Shown: in pieces, positions 11,760 through 24,699 of the stretch | Layout of the letters: each line of letters begins with the position of its first letter | Numbering within the stretch: position 1 is the first letter of the stretch | NCBI GenBank assembly: GCA_035610365.1 | Contig: CM069432.1 | Coordinates: 81,286,520-81,350,519 of the forward strand | Source: Aquatica leii | Lineage: Eukaryota > Arthropoda > Insecta > Coleoptera > Lampyridae | Direction: 5' to 3' | Length of the DNA: 64,000 bases | Made by a program: the position numbers and the translations under genes | Notes under the pieces: model-generated | Seen by the model: only the letters and a program-made list of their open reading frames with translations | Databases searched by the model: none | Told to the model about the DNA's origin: nothing

Positions 11760-12121
11760 TGGAAACATTTGATGTAGATTATTACACTGCGCATTGTTTG
11801 CAATGAATTAAACTTATTAGGAATCAAACTGGATGAAAATTGTTTTGCTGAAAATGCAATTCCACAATCCAATTCCGATTTAGATGAAAATTCCTTGAAC
11901 CACTATTCTGCATTTTTTTAAAGTAAATTTGAGATTCCTATACAAATAAATTAATTTGTTTTCATAGTACAGTAACAAATTTTTCTCACAGTACTTTGGC
12001 AGTTAATTATTTGTTCTTGATTTATTTTTTATTGAATATTAATTAATATTTACCATTCTTTTGTAAACATAGTTATACCTGAAAAGGTGTACTATACATA
12101 TACATTTTTATATGAACCAGA

Positions 12122-12277
12122 TGTACTCATGTGTACTCTGCTGTAATCACTGAACTCATCTGTATTCACTGTACTCATCTGTACTCAGTGTACTCTTCTG
12201 TATTCAAATGTACTAGCTGTACTCAAGTGTACTCAAATGACCGCAACGTGTACTCACTGCATTCGTACTCAAGTGTA
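12122..12277 (+). repeat. Right GTACTC array of element 1
   Basis: About a dozen copies of TGTACTCaTcTGTAcTCa-like units, in the same orientation as the left array at 9459-9617. Confidence 0.85.
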
Positions 12278-12319
12278 CAATTAATTACGTCGTGATTAAC
12301 CACTCGGTTTTACTTGTAA

Positions 12320-15127
12320 CTTTTTACGATTTGATATTAGCGACGATGTTACACCCGTCTAATCAATAATAATAAGAAATTAAGATTTGTGATTTTGTTA
12401 TTTTAATTTATGGAGTTTTTATTTTGTCTAATCTAATTTTTTTTGCGAACTAGTCCTTGCAAATTTTTAATCTAATTTAAGGTACCTAACCCGATTTCTA
12501 GTATTGCGTTAATTAATTTAAAATTACTATTCTTTGTTTTGTATTATATTAATTTCATCTTAATCATGTAATTATTGGCATTTTTTTTAATTTGTTTGTT
12601 TCCGTAATTCAATTTAACTTAAATTATTTGCATTTTTGATTTTTGTTTACTACGTAGTTTTAATAAATGTTAAATAAAACTGTAACAAAACTTTTATTGC
12701 AGATTAGGTAGTTCCATCTAGAGTTTATTCAACAGGATAGCGGGTTTTTCGGTTTGGCAAAGTCCAGAAGTCTAATTAAGCAAATTACCTTCCTGGCGCC
12801 ATTTTGATTTTAACTTTTACTTTTCAAATTTTGAGTTTTCCAAATTATTCACAAATTTCTGAACTCACGACCGTCTCCACTTAGGTTCGGAAATGATTTC
12901 GTTTATATTATCCAAGGCAAATATTTTCTATTTAACGTCTTTTGCATGTAACAACAAAAGTGTCTAAATAAAAAATTACTTTGGGTTTGATCAATAACTC
13001 ATTTGTCGATAGAAATAAAGCAATCGATTAAAGAAAAAACGTTCATGATTTTGGAATCAGCATACTCAACAGTATATTTATATTTCCCTAACCCAGAATT
13101 AAAATTTAAATGAAACACCTTACATATTTTTGTATTTAGAAAATTCTATTTAATTTTATATAAAACTGTTGTATAATTCTGTCCAAAATAACTTCAACAA
13201 AAAAGCTTCACCATTTCAAAACATTCATTACACAAATTCAATATCTTTAACAAAATTTAAAATGACAGTTTTCAAATTTCTTTTAAATAAATATCAAACG
13301 ACTTTGAAATCATTATTCGATTTCTACGAAATAAAAACCTATTCACAAATCAATACAAAAAATAAACTTTCCATCTCCTATAGTTTCCGAAATGGAACCA
13401 TAAAATGAACACAATCCTGACCGTGTAAAATGTCATTGTTAATTTCTCAATTTTATAAAACAAATTACTTTTAGTTGCAAACAAGCCAAAAACAGTTTGA
13501 AATATTTAATGATACAACAAAACTTGTAGAATACAGCGTATAGATTAATATATTATATTGTACGTCAATCCGTGATTAAATATGCCAGTGTGTTTTCATA
13601 GCACCTACTAAAAACCGTCAGTATTAGTTAACAATGTATATTTCTTATTTATTTTTTTTTGTTAATGAAATGTTAACACAATTTAAAAAAAATGTAGGCT
13701 ACTTCCCAAAAACCCATTCTTGAATTACAATAAATTAAATTTTCCTAATGTTGAACTAAACAATTTATCATTTTAATACGTTTTGTATAAATAACTTGCT
13801 CAAGTTAGATGTCCATACATGTCTTTCGTGATGTAAGACATGTTTTATTATAATTCCTTGTAAAATACTGTTAGCATTAAAATACCGTTTGTGTTTTTTC
13901 TGTCACTCGACATTATGATGAATTTTGTCGAAAAGCAAATTGCTTATTTCCTAGCTAAATATTGAAACTGTACAATTTACGTTTTACAGTAGATATTTCC
14001 TTCCTTATTTCTAAACATTTCAATTATGTATTGGCACAACTACAAATTAGGTTGTACAAATAGCACACATTTTTAAGTTTTGTATGTCTTCAGAGAATGT
14101 CAGATAAGAGGCTTTGTGTTAATTTGATGGAATCGGTGTGCTCCACATTTACCTGGTTTCTCTTTAATTTATATAGAATATAGCATATGTAACAACATGC
14201 ACATTTTAAATACAATTATTGGGGATATTTGAAATCCACAAATTAAATAATTATAAGCGCTTTAGTTTAAAGAATACAAATAGTATGTGAATAAGAATAC
14301 TTCAAAGACTACATGAATTATCAAAATTTATGTTCAAATGTGCCAAAATGTTTGTAGTCCTATTATAGCAACAAAAATCGATTAACAGCGATTATAATCT
14401 CTAATTGTATCAGGCATTTATCTCCTAAAAGAATTTCATGTTCTTGAAATAATTTTGAAATTTTAAATTCTACAGCGAAAGTCCTCAACCTCATTTCCAA
14501 CGAAGAATAAATTATCCTACTTAAGTGTATAAAATCTAATATAAATTAACAAAAGAAATGACGTTAAATCTAAATTAAACATCCGAGTCATAGGTCAAAA
14601 AAAGTGAAAACTAATATCATTTGAAAATATGTAGGTATAATACTCATGACAAATAGTTAATGTAAACAAAAAAAAATAAAGCTACAAATACAATGTGATT
14701 CACAGTGACTAGTACGTTAAATTCTATTCAAATAAAAAATGTTCAGTTTTAAATCAGACACTTTGTATATTATGCAATATTCTAATATAGATAATCTAAC
14801 AAAATTTTTGTTAAAACTACTATATTGTACCAACGTTTAATAAATTACAATTGGATCATTTTGTCTTTCAAGTCGGTGTAAGTTTTTTAAATTGTTATTT
14901 AAACAATGCCAAAACGATTTAGTATTAGCTTAATAAAATTTATAGAAATACATATTATATTATACGCCAGGTAGAAAAGTTTTTATGACGACCGACAGCA
15001 GCGTTCTTAGGTCAATTTACTGCCATAATCGAGTTTGCTGATTGATTAGTTGCTGTGGCTACGACGCTTGTAAACAAGCAAATTCAGTATAAATTTTTTT
15101 ATCAAAATCCACTTTGTAATCGGTACA
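12320..15127. other. shot intron 2, no gene recognised
   Basis: AT-rich. The open frame at 13169-13408 (plus) is Asn/Lys/Phe-rich without family features. The stretch just before 15128 could be the 5' leader of the following recombinase relic. Confidence 0.4.
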
Positions 15128-16010
15128 ATGAGTGATTCAGACGAGATTAAAGATTTTTCTGAAATGGAAAGTAGTGCTAATGCAGCTCGAGCGTCGTTAC
15201 TACCAGAAAAGTCAAAAGCTCGATATGAGCGAATATAAGGAATGGTGCAATTCAAAAAAATGATAAGAAAATTAATGAAACTCTGCTTTTAGCATATTTT
15301 AACCACAGGGCATTGAATCCAAGGTCTCCAACTAGCTGGTGGACTAAATATCGATTTAACAAAATTAACGCTTTGTGCTAATAAAAATCTCGAGATATTA
15401 AAATTCAAGCAGGTATAGGTACGTATCTATATAAGATTTTAATTTTGTTAAATGTATCCTACCATTTTATAGGTCATCTGATTTTTCAAGAGAAAAAATG
15501 CTGGGTATATTCCTAAGAAGGCTAACATTTTTACGAAAGAAGAGGTAACGAGGTTTCTGTGTGATGCTCCGAACCACGCATTTCTTTTGATGAAAGTTGC
15601 GATGGTTTTGGGGGTTGCCGGACTGATGAACAATCCAAAAACAAAATCCTCTGATCGTTTGTGGCAACTGGTTGCAGTGAAAATTACATGGCGTCCCACT
15701 AATACCAAGAAAGTAAATTCTTTTTGCGTTATGGTAATAGTAAATGTGTGAGGCAAGTAGTAGGCAAGCATACTTTACCCGCTATACCGATGAAAATAGC
15801 AAAATTTAAAAATCTGGATCATTGCAAAGACTACACGGGCCACAGCTTTAAAAGAACATCGACTACTCTTTTGACTAACAGCAGGTCGGGCGTCCTTTCA
15901 TTGGAAAGACACGAAGGGTTAAAAATTATTTAACACATAAAGTCCACGCGGCTAACAGGATCTCCTACGGCGGAACCGTTGAAAATTGTACCATGCGAAT
16001 TTTAATTACC
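15128..16010 (+). pseudogene. Second Crypton-like tyrosine recombinase, heavily decayed
   Basis: This begins at an ATG at 15128 with an acidic start (MSDSDEIKDFSE) and ASLLPEKSKARYER. One base is lost there, and EYKEWCNSKK-type sequence resumes in the next frame. Several stops and shifts follow through 15300-15700, where fragments such as FYERRGNEV and SFDESCDGFGGCRTDE remain. The C-terminal half reads well: RYGNSKCVRQVVG, then IAKFKNLDHCKDYTGHSF, then KRTSTTLLTNSR and LSLERHEG (15724-15930). The GHSFkRTSaTLL box is the catalytic His-x-x-Arg region of this recombinase group, with Lys-Arg at the expected Arg. It belongs to a different lineage from the 2.85 kb copy, whose equivalent box is GHSNASSVKPYL. 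Crypton assignment is from motif memory; a related YR-retrotransposon origin is less likely because no reverse transcriptase is present. Confidence 0.75.
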
Positions 16011-16211
16011 GAAAACCACGTGATCAGTAGCTTTTATTTGTTTAGAAACTTTTATTTTTAAGATTTGGCAACATGGAAATAACCCAACTTAAAATTGTCT
16101 TAGTTGTCAGCGGCGTTCGTAGTGTTTGTTTTATTCGTATTTTTCATTTTATCTGGTCAAATTTTATAAAAAGTTCTTTTTAAAACTATATTTATAGATA
16201 TAAATATCTAT

Positions 16212-16638
16212 AGTCCTCGCAATTTTACTTTCGATGCACGTCATTAACGTCAGTGACGTAGTTATTCAACCATGTTGTCGGTATTATCATGTAAACTTAC
16301 TGTTTTCGTACATTCTTAATATTACATTGCATATTACGTTTTCATTAAATGTTTCTACATTCGTAACAGTTGTACTACGCTTACGTTTTGAAGAGATCTA
16401 AGAACCTCGTTGTTAGCAACCGTTGTACATACAGAAATAACTGTAGAATATATGTATGTATTACCACAAATTTAATTTGACAGATGTCAACAACGCTGCA
16501 ACTGTAGTAAGCACACCAACAACGTGATAAAAAAAATTCAATAAGACAATTCGGTATTTATTTAATTTTTGCTATAAATAGGGTGGTATGAATTTTACAT
16601 CATTAATGACGTGCATCGAAAGTTAATTTGCGAGGACT
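16212..16638. mobile_element. MITE with 35-36 bp terminal inverted repeats
   Basis: The ends 16212-16246 and 16603-16638 are near-perfect inverted repeats (AGTCCTCGCAA...CTTTCGATGCACGTCATTAA, read from each end). The interior is non-coding. It stands directly before the mariner-type relic; whether it is part of that element's left end or an independent insertion cannot be told. No convincing target duplication was seen. Confidence 0.8.
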
Positions 16639-16715
16639 TTAGCAAAGGTAAGTTTAGGAAAATTTACTACAGTAATTTAACATGTATTAATTTCCTTGGT
16701 TACAAACGTTAAACA

Positions 16716-17772
16716 ATGTTTACACCAGATCAAGATGCATTTATCTTGACGGCTCATTTTCGTAGTGGTTCATAAAATCCTGATGGTTCTTGGACTTATA
16801 ATTTGCAATCTTGCATTCAACAGTTTAGTGCAGCTTTCCCCGATGCAAAAATACCTTACTATGTGTTTGTAAACCGTCGACATGTTATTATTGAACGGTT
16901 TAAAACAAAGCATTGTATTTGTAAAACGAAACCTCCTGGAAGATCAACTATTTTAGATGAGCAAACTCTTGACGATATTCCAACAAGAATAGATCATAGT
17001 CCAAAAAAATTAATTAGAAAATTATCATCACAAACAGGTACGATGCAAAGCTGTTACATTAAAATTTCAATATAAAATGTTATATATGCAACTTGTGGTA
17101 AAGCATTAACAAAGAAAAATAAACTTCCATCCATACAAAGTTTCGGTGGTTAAAGAAATATTTCCTTTTGATTTTGGAGCTCGTGTTCAGTTTAATGAAA
17201 CTTTAAACAACAACAATATTTTAACCTTGACATTTATGTCGGATGAAGCCTGGTTTTATTTAACAGGATATGTTAATAGTCAAAACTACCGAACATGGGC
17301 TCCTGAAAATCCACATACCACCGTCGCTTCCAGTCTACATCCTGAAAAAGTTGGTGTTTGGATAGCAATGTCACGAAGGCGTATTTATGGTCCAGTGTTT
17401 TTTGATGGCACTATAAATGCAGAACGCTACCGCAATCATATTTTACAACCGTTTATTGAACAATTAATAGATGATGAGCTCAGAGAAGGATATTTTCAAC
17501 AGTATGAGGCAACAGCGCACACTGCTCATGCAACTATTGCTTATTTAAGGTCACCTGATTTAACCCCCTTAGATTTTTTTATGTTTAGTCATTTGAAAAA
17601 CAAGGTTTATGTAAATCGTCCACAAATAATCGATAATTTGAAAGAAGTTATACAAAATGAAATTAATTGTATAACTCCTGAAGTTCTAGTGAAAGTTTTC
17701 GATAATTTAGAAAAACGTGTGCAGTTGTGTTTGGCGAATAATGGTGAACCTTTTGAACAATTTTTAAAGTAA
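16716..17772 (+). pseudogene. Tc1/mariner-superfamily (IS630-like) transposase, inactive
   Basis: A transposase with a DUF4817-type helix-turn-helix N-terminus (MFTPDQDAFILTAHFRSGS, then a stop, then NPDGSWTYNLQ) and a DDD catalytic region. After GRSTILDEQTL and RKLSSQTG (about 17040) the frame is lost for about 80 bases and resumes with HPYKVSVVKEIFPFDF (about 17125). The first catalytic Asp is in LTFMSDEAWF. The second, normally in QQDGATAHTA, is replaced: the sequence reads QQYEATAHTA. About 20-25 residues usually found between this block and the third motif are missing in frame (IAYLR joins SPDLTPLDFF directly). The C-terminus (PEVLVKVFDNLEKRVQLC) is normal. With one stop, one shift, a lost catalytic Asp and an internal deletion it cannot be active. 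Confidence 0.88.
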
Positions 17773-17884
17773 CTTTTTTATGCAGTTTTTTTTACTTTCA
17801 CTAATATGTTGATTAAAACTTATTTACATTGTCATTCATATTTGTCTGAATGTTTGCCTTATTAAAGCAAAATACTAACATCAC

Positions 17885-18408
17885 ATGGTGTGTTGCCTAT
17901 GCTACAGGATCACGTGGCTTTCGTTATTTAAAAGTAGTAGTAATAGTACCACTAACGAAAATCCAATTGATATAGTTAATAACGTTATTTCTTTTACGAA
18001 CCATGAAGAAAATGATGTTAAACAATTTGTAAACATACTCTCAATTAACATTCAAGAATGTTCCAATTGCAGTATTAATAAATAAATGCGTCCTCTATTT
18101 AGGTATGCATGACAAGTGAATATAGGTGAAAAGTGTTTAAAATTCTAGCGTCATATTCTAAATATTTTTTCGTTTTTAGGAAGAGCATTTCTTGCAATAA
18201 ATCTTTTATACTCAAATCTGAAATCGTTCTGAGCTTTCTTGAGGACATCAGCAAACTATGCGGTGCCAAAACGGCAGGTGCCATAACAGCCGCGCCAGAA
18301 CGTCTCTGGCGCCGAAATAGCCGCGCCGCAACAGTGATGCCGAGGTGTCATGTAACCGTTTCAACTGCCTTAAATCAAACATGTAGTTTAAATACTCCAA
18401 AATTCTAA
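17885..18408 (+). other. Open frames around a GC-rich block, unidentified
   Basis: Two successive plus-strand open frames (17885-18085, 18133-18408) lie just after the mariner relic. The second crosses a sharply GC-rich block at about 18258-18345, in which GCC(G)CGCC-x-AAC-like units recur about five times. I recognise no family. The block is foreign to the base composition of its surroundings. It could be the end of another mobile element or a small repeat. Confidence 0.3.
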
Positions 18409-21400
18409 AAACACAAACGTGCATAGAACTCTCAAATTTTAAATACTACTGATTTTAAAAACACTAAGTACATTTTTCTTTTAATCGATTGCTTTATGAA
18501 TGCAATTGAAGAATTCCACACCAAGCTTCCACCATATATATTATCATATGAGATAATTTGAAAAATCATACAGATACGCATATCATGAAACGTGTCAAAG
18601 GATGCAAGTCGCATGAGCTCTACTAATCTTCTAAACCGTGTTAAAATAAATAATAATTAATAAACACGTTGTGACAGTTGTCAAGACTTTAATATTACTT
18701 AAGCTTGACCCTATACTACTAATAGTATAAAAATAATATTATGTAGTACTTGAAACTTATATATCACATCGCCGTGAGATTGTTACATTAAGAAAACCAA
18801 AAAAAAAGCAATTTGAGCAAATGTGATGAATGAGAAAGATACAACTTGTTTTTGCACAATATAATCAAGGCTAGTTTCCTGATAAAACCCAATAAACTAA
18901 TATTTCTTCAGCAACAGTTCTTAAAGAGTAGGTAATCTTTCACGTATTACTGAACTTCCCTAGTATTTCACGCCATAACTAAGCAGCCATAAAGCGCGCT
19001 TAGTATTACGTATTACTCATATATTCAATTATTCGGATAAAAATTTTATTTTATCATCAAGTCCTAGTGCAAAAACGGTTAGTTTTCGATCTATCGTCTA
19101 CTCGACTAAGCTCGCATAGCGTCCCAATTCATAATCATGTATTAAGCCATATACTGTTCTGGAGCTTATCGATGCGTAGATAACAAATTTAAAAAACTAT
19201 TGAATATAATTTCCTAATACTAAAACACAATAAAATAATTATGTTATTTCTTTTTACAAATGCACAGAAAAAACAATCCTATACCTGTTGATATTTTCTA
19301 TAACTTTGCGCTTTAGCTTAACATCAGCAAGTAATCATTAATAATATTTACTAATATAAAAAAATTATAACCACAACGTAACTACCCTCTAAAGATAAAA
19401 AAAAATCAAATCAATACAAAATTATATCAATAATAAATAATTTTATTATACATCTCCTAATATTAATATAATTTTTTTAGCACAAACAAACCTTCATATA
19501 TTTCCAGTGCTGAGAAAGCATGTAAGAAAACAAAAATGTTACTTTTAATATTTACTTCGCAATGTATGTGTAGGTACATGTTTATACGTATTTGGAAGTT
19601 TGCGTAAAATTCAGTGGGTGAGGCATAGAATGGAATTCACCATTCGAATATACACGTTGACGGGATGAATCACTATGTTTGTTATGTACATTAAATCTAT
19701 TATTATTCAAAAAACAATTCTTACCTCCTATTGTTTAATATGTAAAAATATACCAATAAAGCAAGTTATTAAAATCGCACTTCGACCATGTATGCGCGTC
19801 TAAAACATATCATGAAAATGCAAATGTAGTGATAACAACTCTTCGTTGAATAGAACAGTCTAAAATTTAACATTTATTGTCTATTTCTATCTAAAGATCA
19901 ACGCGTTCATTACAGAAGTGGTTATTGGGACTATTGCTTTCGGTTACTTCTATAAAGGGACTCATCATTTGGAACAACTTTTTATAAGCAAGAAGTTAGG
20001 ATAATTATACTATTTATAGCTAAGTCACGCGATAAACCATAAGCATTAGATATCATAGAAATAACGTAGTTAAGTTTATATTTTATTAGAAATACTACAG
20101 TAATACCTGATTGTAGTTTAACGTTGGTGTATAATAGGACAACTAAAAATTCCCAGAACTGGTAGAAGTGTCAACATTTTTGGTAAAAAGTTTAACTACT
20201 GCAACTTTCATTATTATTATTATTATAATATTATATAACTAAAACACAAAAAACTTTACTAAAATAAAGTTGTTTTATCTTTGTTAGTCTTGTAATCAGT
20301 AAGAAATCGTTTAGAAGGAAGACTTGCTCAAATAGATAAAATTACAGAGTATTTCACTTTCATTCTCTTACAGACAATAAATTAATAAACCACTGCCAAC
20401 CACAATTATACTTTTTTTAGCCAAATAATAAACATATGCATTTAAGCTTATTAAACAAATTAAACACCGATTCAACTTGAGGAATACATAAAAATCTTCT
20501 GCACCATCTGTTATTTTTTTGCTCTGACCTTTTTAAACTTCAATTATTAACAATAACAATGACGGTTAGTCGGTACCATCCACAAGAAAAATGAATGCAT
20601 TTATTCATCGGCGTCATTGCACTAGACGTTTACATCACAAAAATAACCAACAGATGTTTTACATATAAACCACTTTGTCGTTTTAACACGAAATTGGAAT
20701 TTTAAAAAGGAGGTTTTGTTTTCTTTGTGCTCAGATACAAATCTTTATTAAGTGAATGAAGCGCGAATGAAAGTGAACAGTTTTCGTTAAGAGCTAAAGT
20801 ACAGTATGCTTATTCATTTGTTACTTTTAATGAAAAAACTTGCTAACTAGCTTTTTTCGTGACTTAAAGTTTTTGATATTGCTTTTCACTAATGCAAACT
20901 AACAATAATATCGTTGCAGCAGTTTAAAACGCGAAAGAAAATCAGCCTTTATGTATATTTTAAAATATTGGAGTTTAGTTGTTTATAAGTTTTTACCTTT
21001 CATAAAATATAGATGACGTTCGATTATTAACATAATGAGTCATGTTAAGTACAAAAACATTGTAATCATTAGAATACTGATAATTATTCACATTATAAGT
21101 TCCAAATAAATTATCATTCAAATTTCAAATACCGAAACATCATTTACTAGATTACTTAATGACCAAAAAGGTGTGCTAATTTGTAATCCACTTTTCATTG
21201 TATAATGGTACCGCAAGGAGTGTTCTCATCAATTACATTTTTATATAGTCTCTTTTGTTTAAACGCCATTTTTAGTACAGTAGTCATTGGTTCATTGAGA
21301 TCATTAACTCAGTATCCAATTTATACAATTAAGAAAAAGTATTAATAATCTATAATTACCTCTAATTATAGTAGATTGTAAAACGAAATAAATTTACTTT

Positions 21401-22992
21401 GTTTAAAAGTTGTTATTTACATTCGTCAGCTTCCTAAATAGGTAGGTAACAATAGAGAATAAATATTCACTTAACCGGTAGAAAATTCCCATAAGAATTT
21501 TTGAAGAGGAGCCTACCGCTTTGCTACACGGATTATATGAATTTCTGTAATTATATACAGAAAGATCGAGTAAAATAACTTCAGTAATACGAATTACGAT
21601 TATATATTTATCGTTTTGTATGGAAGTGGGTAATTAGAACCAAATGGTAATGTAATTAATCAACTAACGTTTTCAGTTCGATTCTATAAACGTTTAAATT
21701 TAACGCCGACAGATATTTAACATGAATATTGAGGTTAGTTTGTTCTGATCTTGATTCATAAATTTTATGGTTCGTTAGACTTGCGCAATTACATTTGAAG
21801 TGTGTTAAATATTGCATACATCAGTGCCCATCAAATTGGCAGGTCAATTCCATACTTACAATCAAGTAATTTTATAAAGTACTTGAATAATTAACACTGT
21901 TGGCAAGTGGCATTGTTTCAATATTTATTTTAAAAGTATTTATATTGCGGTATAGCTTTTTTTAACTCGGTGGCTTTGACCGAGGAAGCTTACACAAGTT
22001 CAAGTTTTAAAAATGTTTTTGCTCATTAAAGTTTGTATAGCATAAACGGTTGCTAATTTTCACATGATCTTGAGAATTGTCCAAATTGATTTTCAATTTT
22101 TATTTTCAAATTTGAAATTTACATACAAAAGATAATATTTTCTAACTACAAACCTATTGTTCCTTATTTGTCTTTAAAAAAGGTCGAAAGGTACATATAA
22201 AGTTAGAAGAAGAATGCTAATATCAAAATGGAAACAAGCATACAAACTTCGAACAAAGGCATTCTTTATTTCCTATTTGAATTAAGTTTCAGATTTACAT
22301 GTAGACAAAGTAAACCGTTCTATTTCAGCTAATATTGAGATCGTTTATCTGGTAATGCTTAATCAACTTATTAACACGATAAGGAGGTGAAGGTATTCTA
22401 GTAGGCTGTTGTATGCAAAATTCTCGTTTTTATATTCGATATAAATAACATGTCAACACCTGCATTTATAACTGTTATATCATGCTACATGAAAATAGTA
22501 GAAAGTAAATAATTTTATTTAGAAATATCTAAAAATAATATTTTCGTGGTTTTAATTTTCAAAACTTCCAGGACTCTATTAGTGATATTAAATGTTCTGC
22601 AAACGATTTGGAATCTAAGTACTTAAGTTTTTAATATATTTCCCAGTTTCACCATTTCCCGTTTTTCGAAATAGTTACATAGGTTTAAATTTTGGTCTAT
22701 ATTAATACCAATTACAACTTTGAATTCACCACAAGAACCTTTCTCTAACATGCTAGTAAATAATTTTTTACCGTTAACAATTGAACATTGTGCGAACCCC
22801 ATTTCAACTATTCTTTTTATTTTCTATATGAATTATATAGGGTTAAGAAAGTCACAACCACTTGAATTGGATTGTAGGGAGAATATAGAAAAGATGAGGT
22901 AAAATCTCGAATTATTTATCAAATGTATTTCCCAGTGCGAGGTTTTGCATTATCCTGCAAGAATAATATTTATTTTCGAGTTTACTAATGTA
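18409..22992. other. shot intron 2, no gene recognised
   Basis: AT-rich sequence with simple ATT repeats near 20207-20235. The open frame at 22720-22902 has no recognisable features. Confidence 0.5.
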
Positions 22993-23000
22993 TACTAGAC

Positions 23001-23820
23001 CAGCGATTCTACAACAGAGAGCGTAAGTATGTATAGGGGCCGCAAAAATATTAGATTTTTATATCTTTACAAATAAAAAACAATAAATAGAAAAAATGTT
23101 ACTAAAACTCATCTTACGCAAAATTGACAACGTCAATCCCTTTTAGCGCAGCTAATGTAGTACCAACATTTTTGTTAGCGATGTAACATACTTATCGAAA
23201 TAATATGTATTGCAAACCACACGTTTGATAATCATAGTTAACCGCATAAAAAAGGAGTGTTAAATGATATGCGAATAAAATTGCCTTGGTTAACTTTTAT
23301 CTCCAAAGGTGATTACTTATGAATAGGTTGAACTTAAAATCCAAATCAAAAACAAAACAAATCTGTTTACAAATTATCCATGAATGTGCTTTTAGCACAA
23401 ATACTATTACTTTTCAAGAGTACCTACTAATTTTTTTAAATAAACAATCGCACATTAAAAAAGTGGCGTTAAGAAACTGAAATGCATGATCGTACGCTAC
23501 TGCAGTCTAATCGCGGCCAAACAGACGGTGTTTCAAATAAATGCGTCCTTGCGTCCTCTTTTTAAATTGATAGTTATAGTTTTCATACGTGATGTATATA
23601 CAATTTCATTTTTAGCGGCTTTATATACATATGTGTGAAGTTAGCTATTTGTTTGCGCTTGCTGTGCTCTCAATATTGTTTGTATGAATTTTTTTTATAC
23701 GAGTAATTACGAATATGTTATCTAATGGAGGTGGAGGGTGTACTGGCCGGAAAAATATTTTGGGAATTTTAAGGGGGCCGTAAATATACGCCGCGACTAA
23801 TAAAAGGTTAAGAACTGCTG
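23001..23820. mobile_element. Non-autonomous hAT element
   Basis: An 820-bp element flanked by a perfect 8-bp duplication TACTAGAC (22993-23000 and 23821-23828). The ends are CAGCGATTCTACAAC and, reversed, CAGCAGTTCTTAACC. This is the CAGCrrTTCT start common in hAT elements of the SPIN-like group, and each end is followed inward by a GGGGCCGC or CGGCCCCC motif. It has no transposase; the minus-strand frame at 23645-23857 is the element end read as protein. Confidence 0.92.
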
Positions 23821-24222
23821 TACTAGACAATACCTTCAACAATCCCACTGCAGACAAATCATAATCTTCTAAGGCCGAAGCGGAGCTTTTGACGTTCCTA
23901 GTATAGACCGTTCAATGTCAACCAATAGTAAGCCCATTTTTCATCATAAATAAACAAAGCATCGAAAAATAGTAAACAAAGTGAAGAACTTATTTTCTTT
24001 TGTTAATGTATGCGAGATCTATTCTTAGATTCAAGGTATTGTTTCGTCACTAACGTTAAATATTCTGAAAAGTTCTTAGTAGGTTACATATGAAATTTTT
24101 TGAGAGATTAGTAACTTCAGCAAAACTATGAAAACAGTTGTCTAGTTATAGAATCTAAAGCTTTCGCGATTATTTTGGTTAGGATTATAAGCGAATTTCG
24201 GCTTAGACCGCGTTGTAGATGA

Positions 24223-24453
24223 ATGGGTTCGACAGACAAAATAAGTAGAGTGCTAAAGAAACATAATATTAAAACTGTCTTTACGACTAAGGATACCCTG
24301 AATAATTGATTTAGATCTGCTAAAGACAAACAAGGGGCTTTAAAACATGCCGGAGTTAAAAAAATTCCTTGTTCCTGTAGATCAAGTTATATGGGACGGA
24401 CGGGACATTCTATTGAAGTTAGAGTAAAAAAACATATGGTAATCAGAAACTAA
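24223..24453 (+). pseudogene. GIY-YIG domain fragment, Penelope-like element
   Basis: A 77-codon fragment with one internal stop. It has ISRVLKKHNIKTVFTTKD, then FRSAKDKQGALKHAGVKKIPCSC, then SSYMGRTGHSIEVRVKKHM. The order RVLKKH-xIKTVF, LRSxKD, GVyxIPC-x-C and YiGrTGRSxxxRxxEH is that of the GIY-YIG endonuclease tail attached to the reverse transcriptase of Penelope-like elements. The Gly-Ile-Tyr itself is degraded (GVKKIPC) and YIG is YMG. No reverse transcriptase was found upstream, so it is an isolated remnant. Confidence 0.72.
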
Positions 24454-24699
24454 CACGTACTGGTTACCATTGAGTTCCGGATAAACACATTACATGTCTG
24501 TAATGTAAAAATTACATGATTATAACTTTAATAATATTTCCATGTTTTTGTAGTAATATTTAAACATAGATTTAAAATTATATCTGCAATGCCTTTTTAA
24601 AAATTTATTTATAGCAAACATAACGTAATTTTCATAGTAAAATTACAATTTTTTTTTCAGTGTACGGTTACTGTGCAGAAACAGCTAAATAGAAAATAG

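Larger units (their letters stand above)
9430..12319 (+). mobile_element. GTAC-array element 1 (unclassified transposon)
   Basis: The left end reads CTGTTTTACTCGAGG (9430-9444), identical to 15 bases at the left end of a second element at 28499. The right end reads CTCGGTTTTACTTGTAA (12303-12319), matching 35460-35476 except at one base. Just inside both ends lie arrays of a degenerate GTACTC repeat, running in the same orientation left and right. Between them is a broken protein-coding region on the plus strand. The layout, not a database match, defines the element. Direct rather than inverted terminal arrays are unlike ordinary cut-and-paste transposons. No target duplication was found. Confidence 0.6.

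Noticed and set aside
9459..12277. GTACTC arrays as a CRISPR array
   Set aside because: Units are short, degenerate and without uniform spacers, in an insect genome; they are element-internal satellites.
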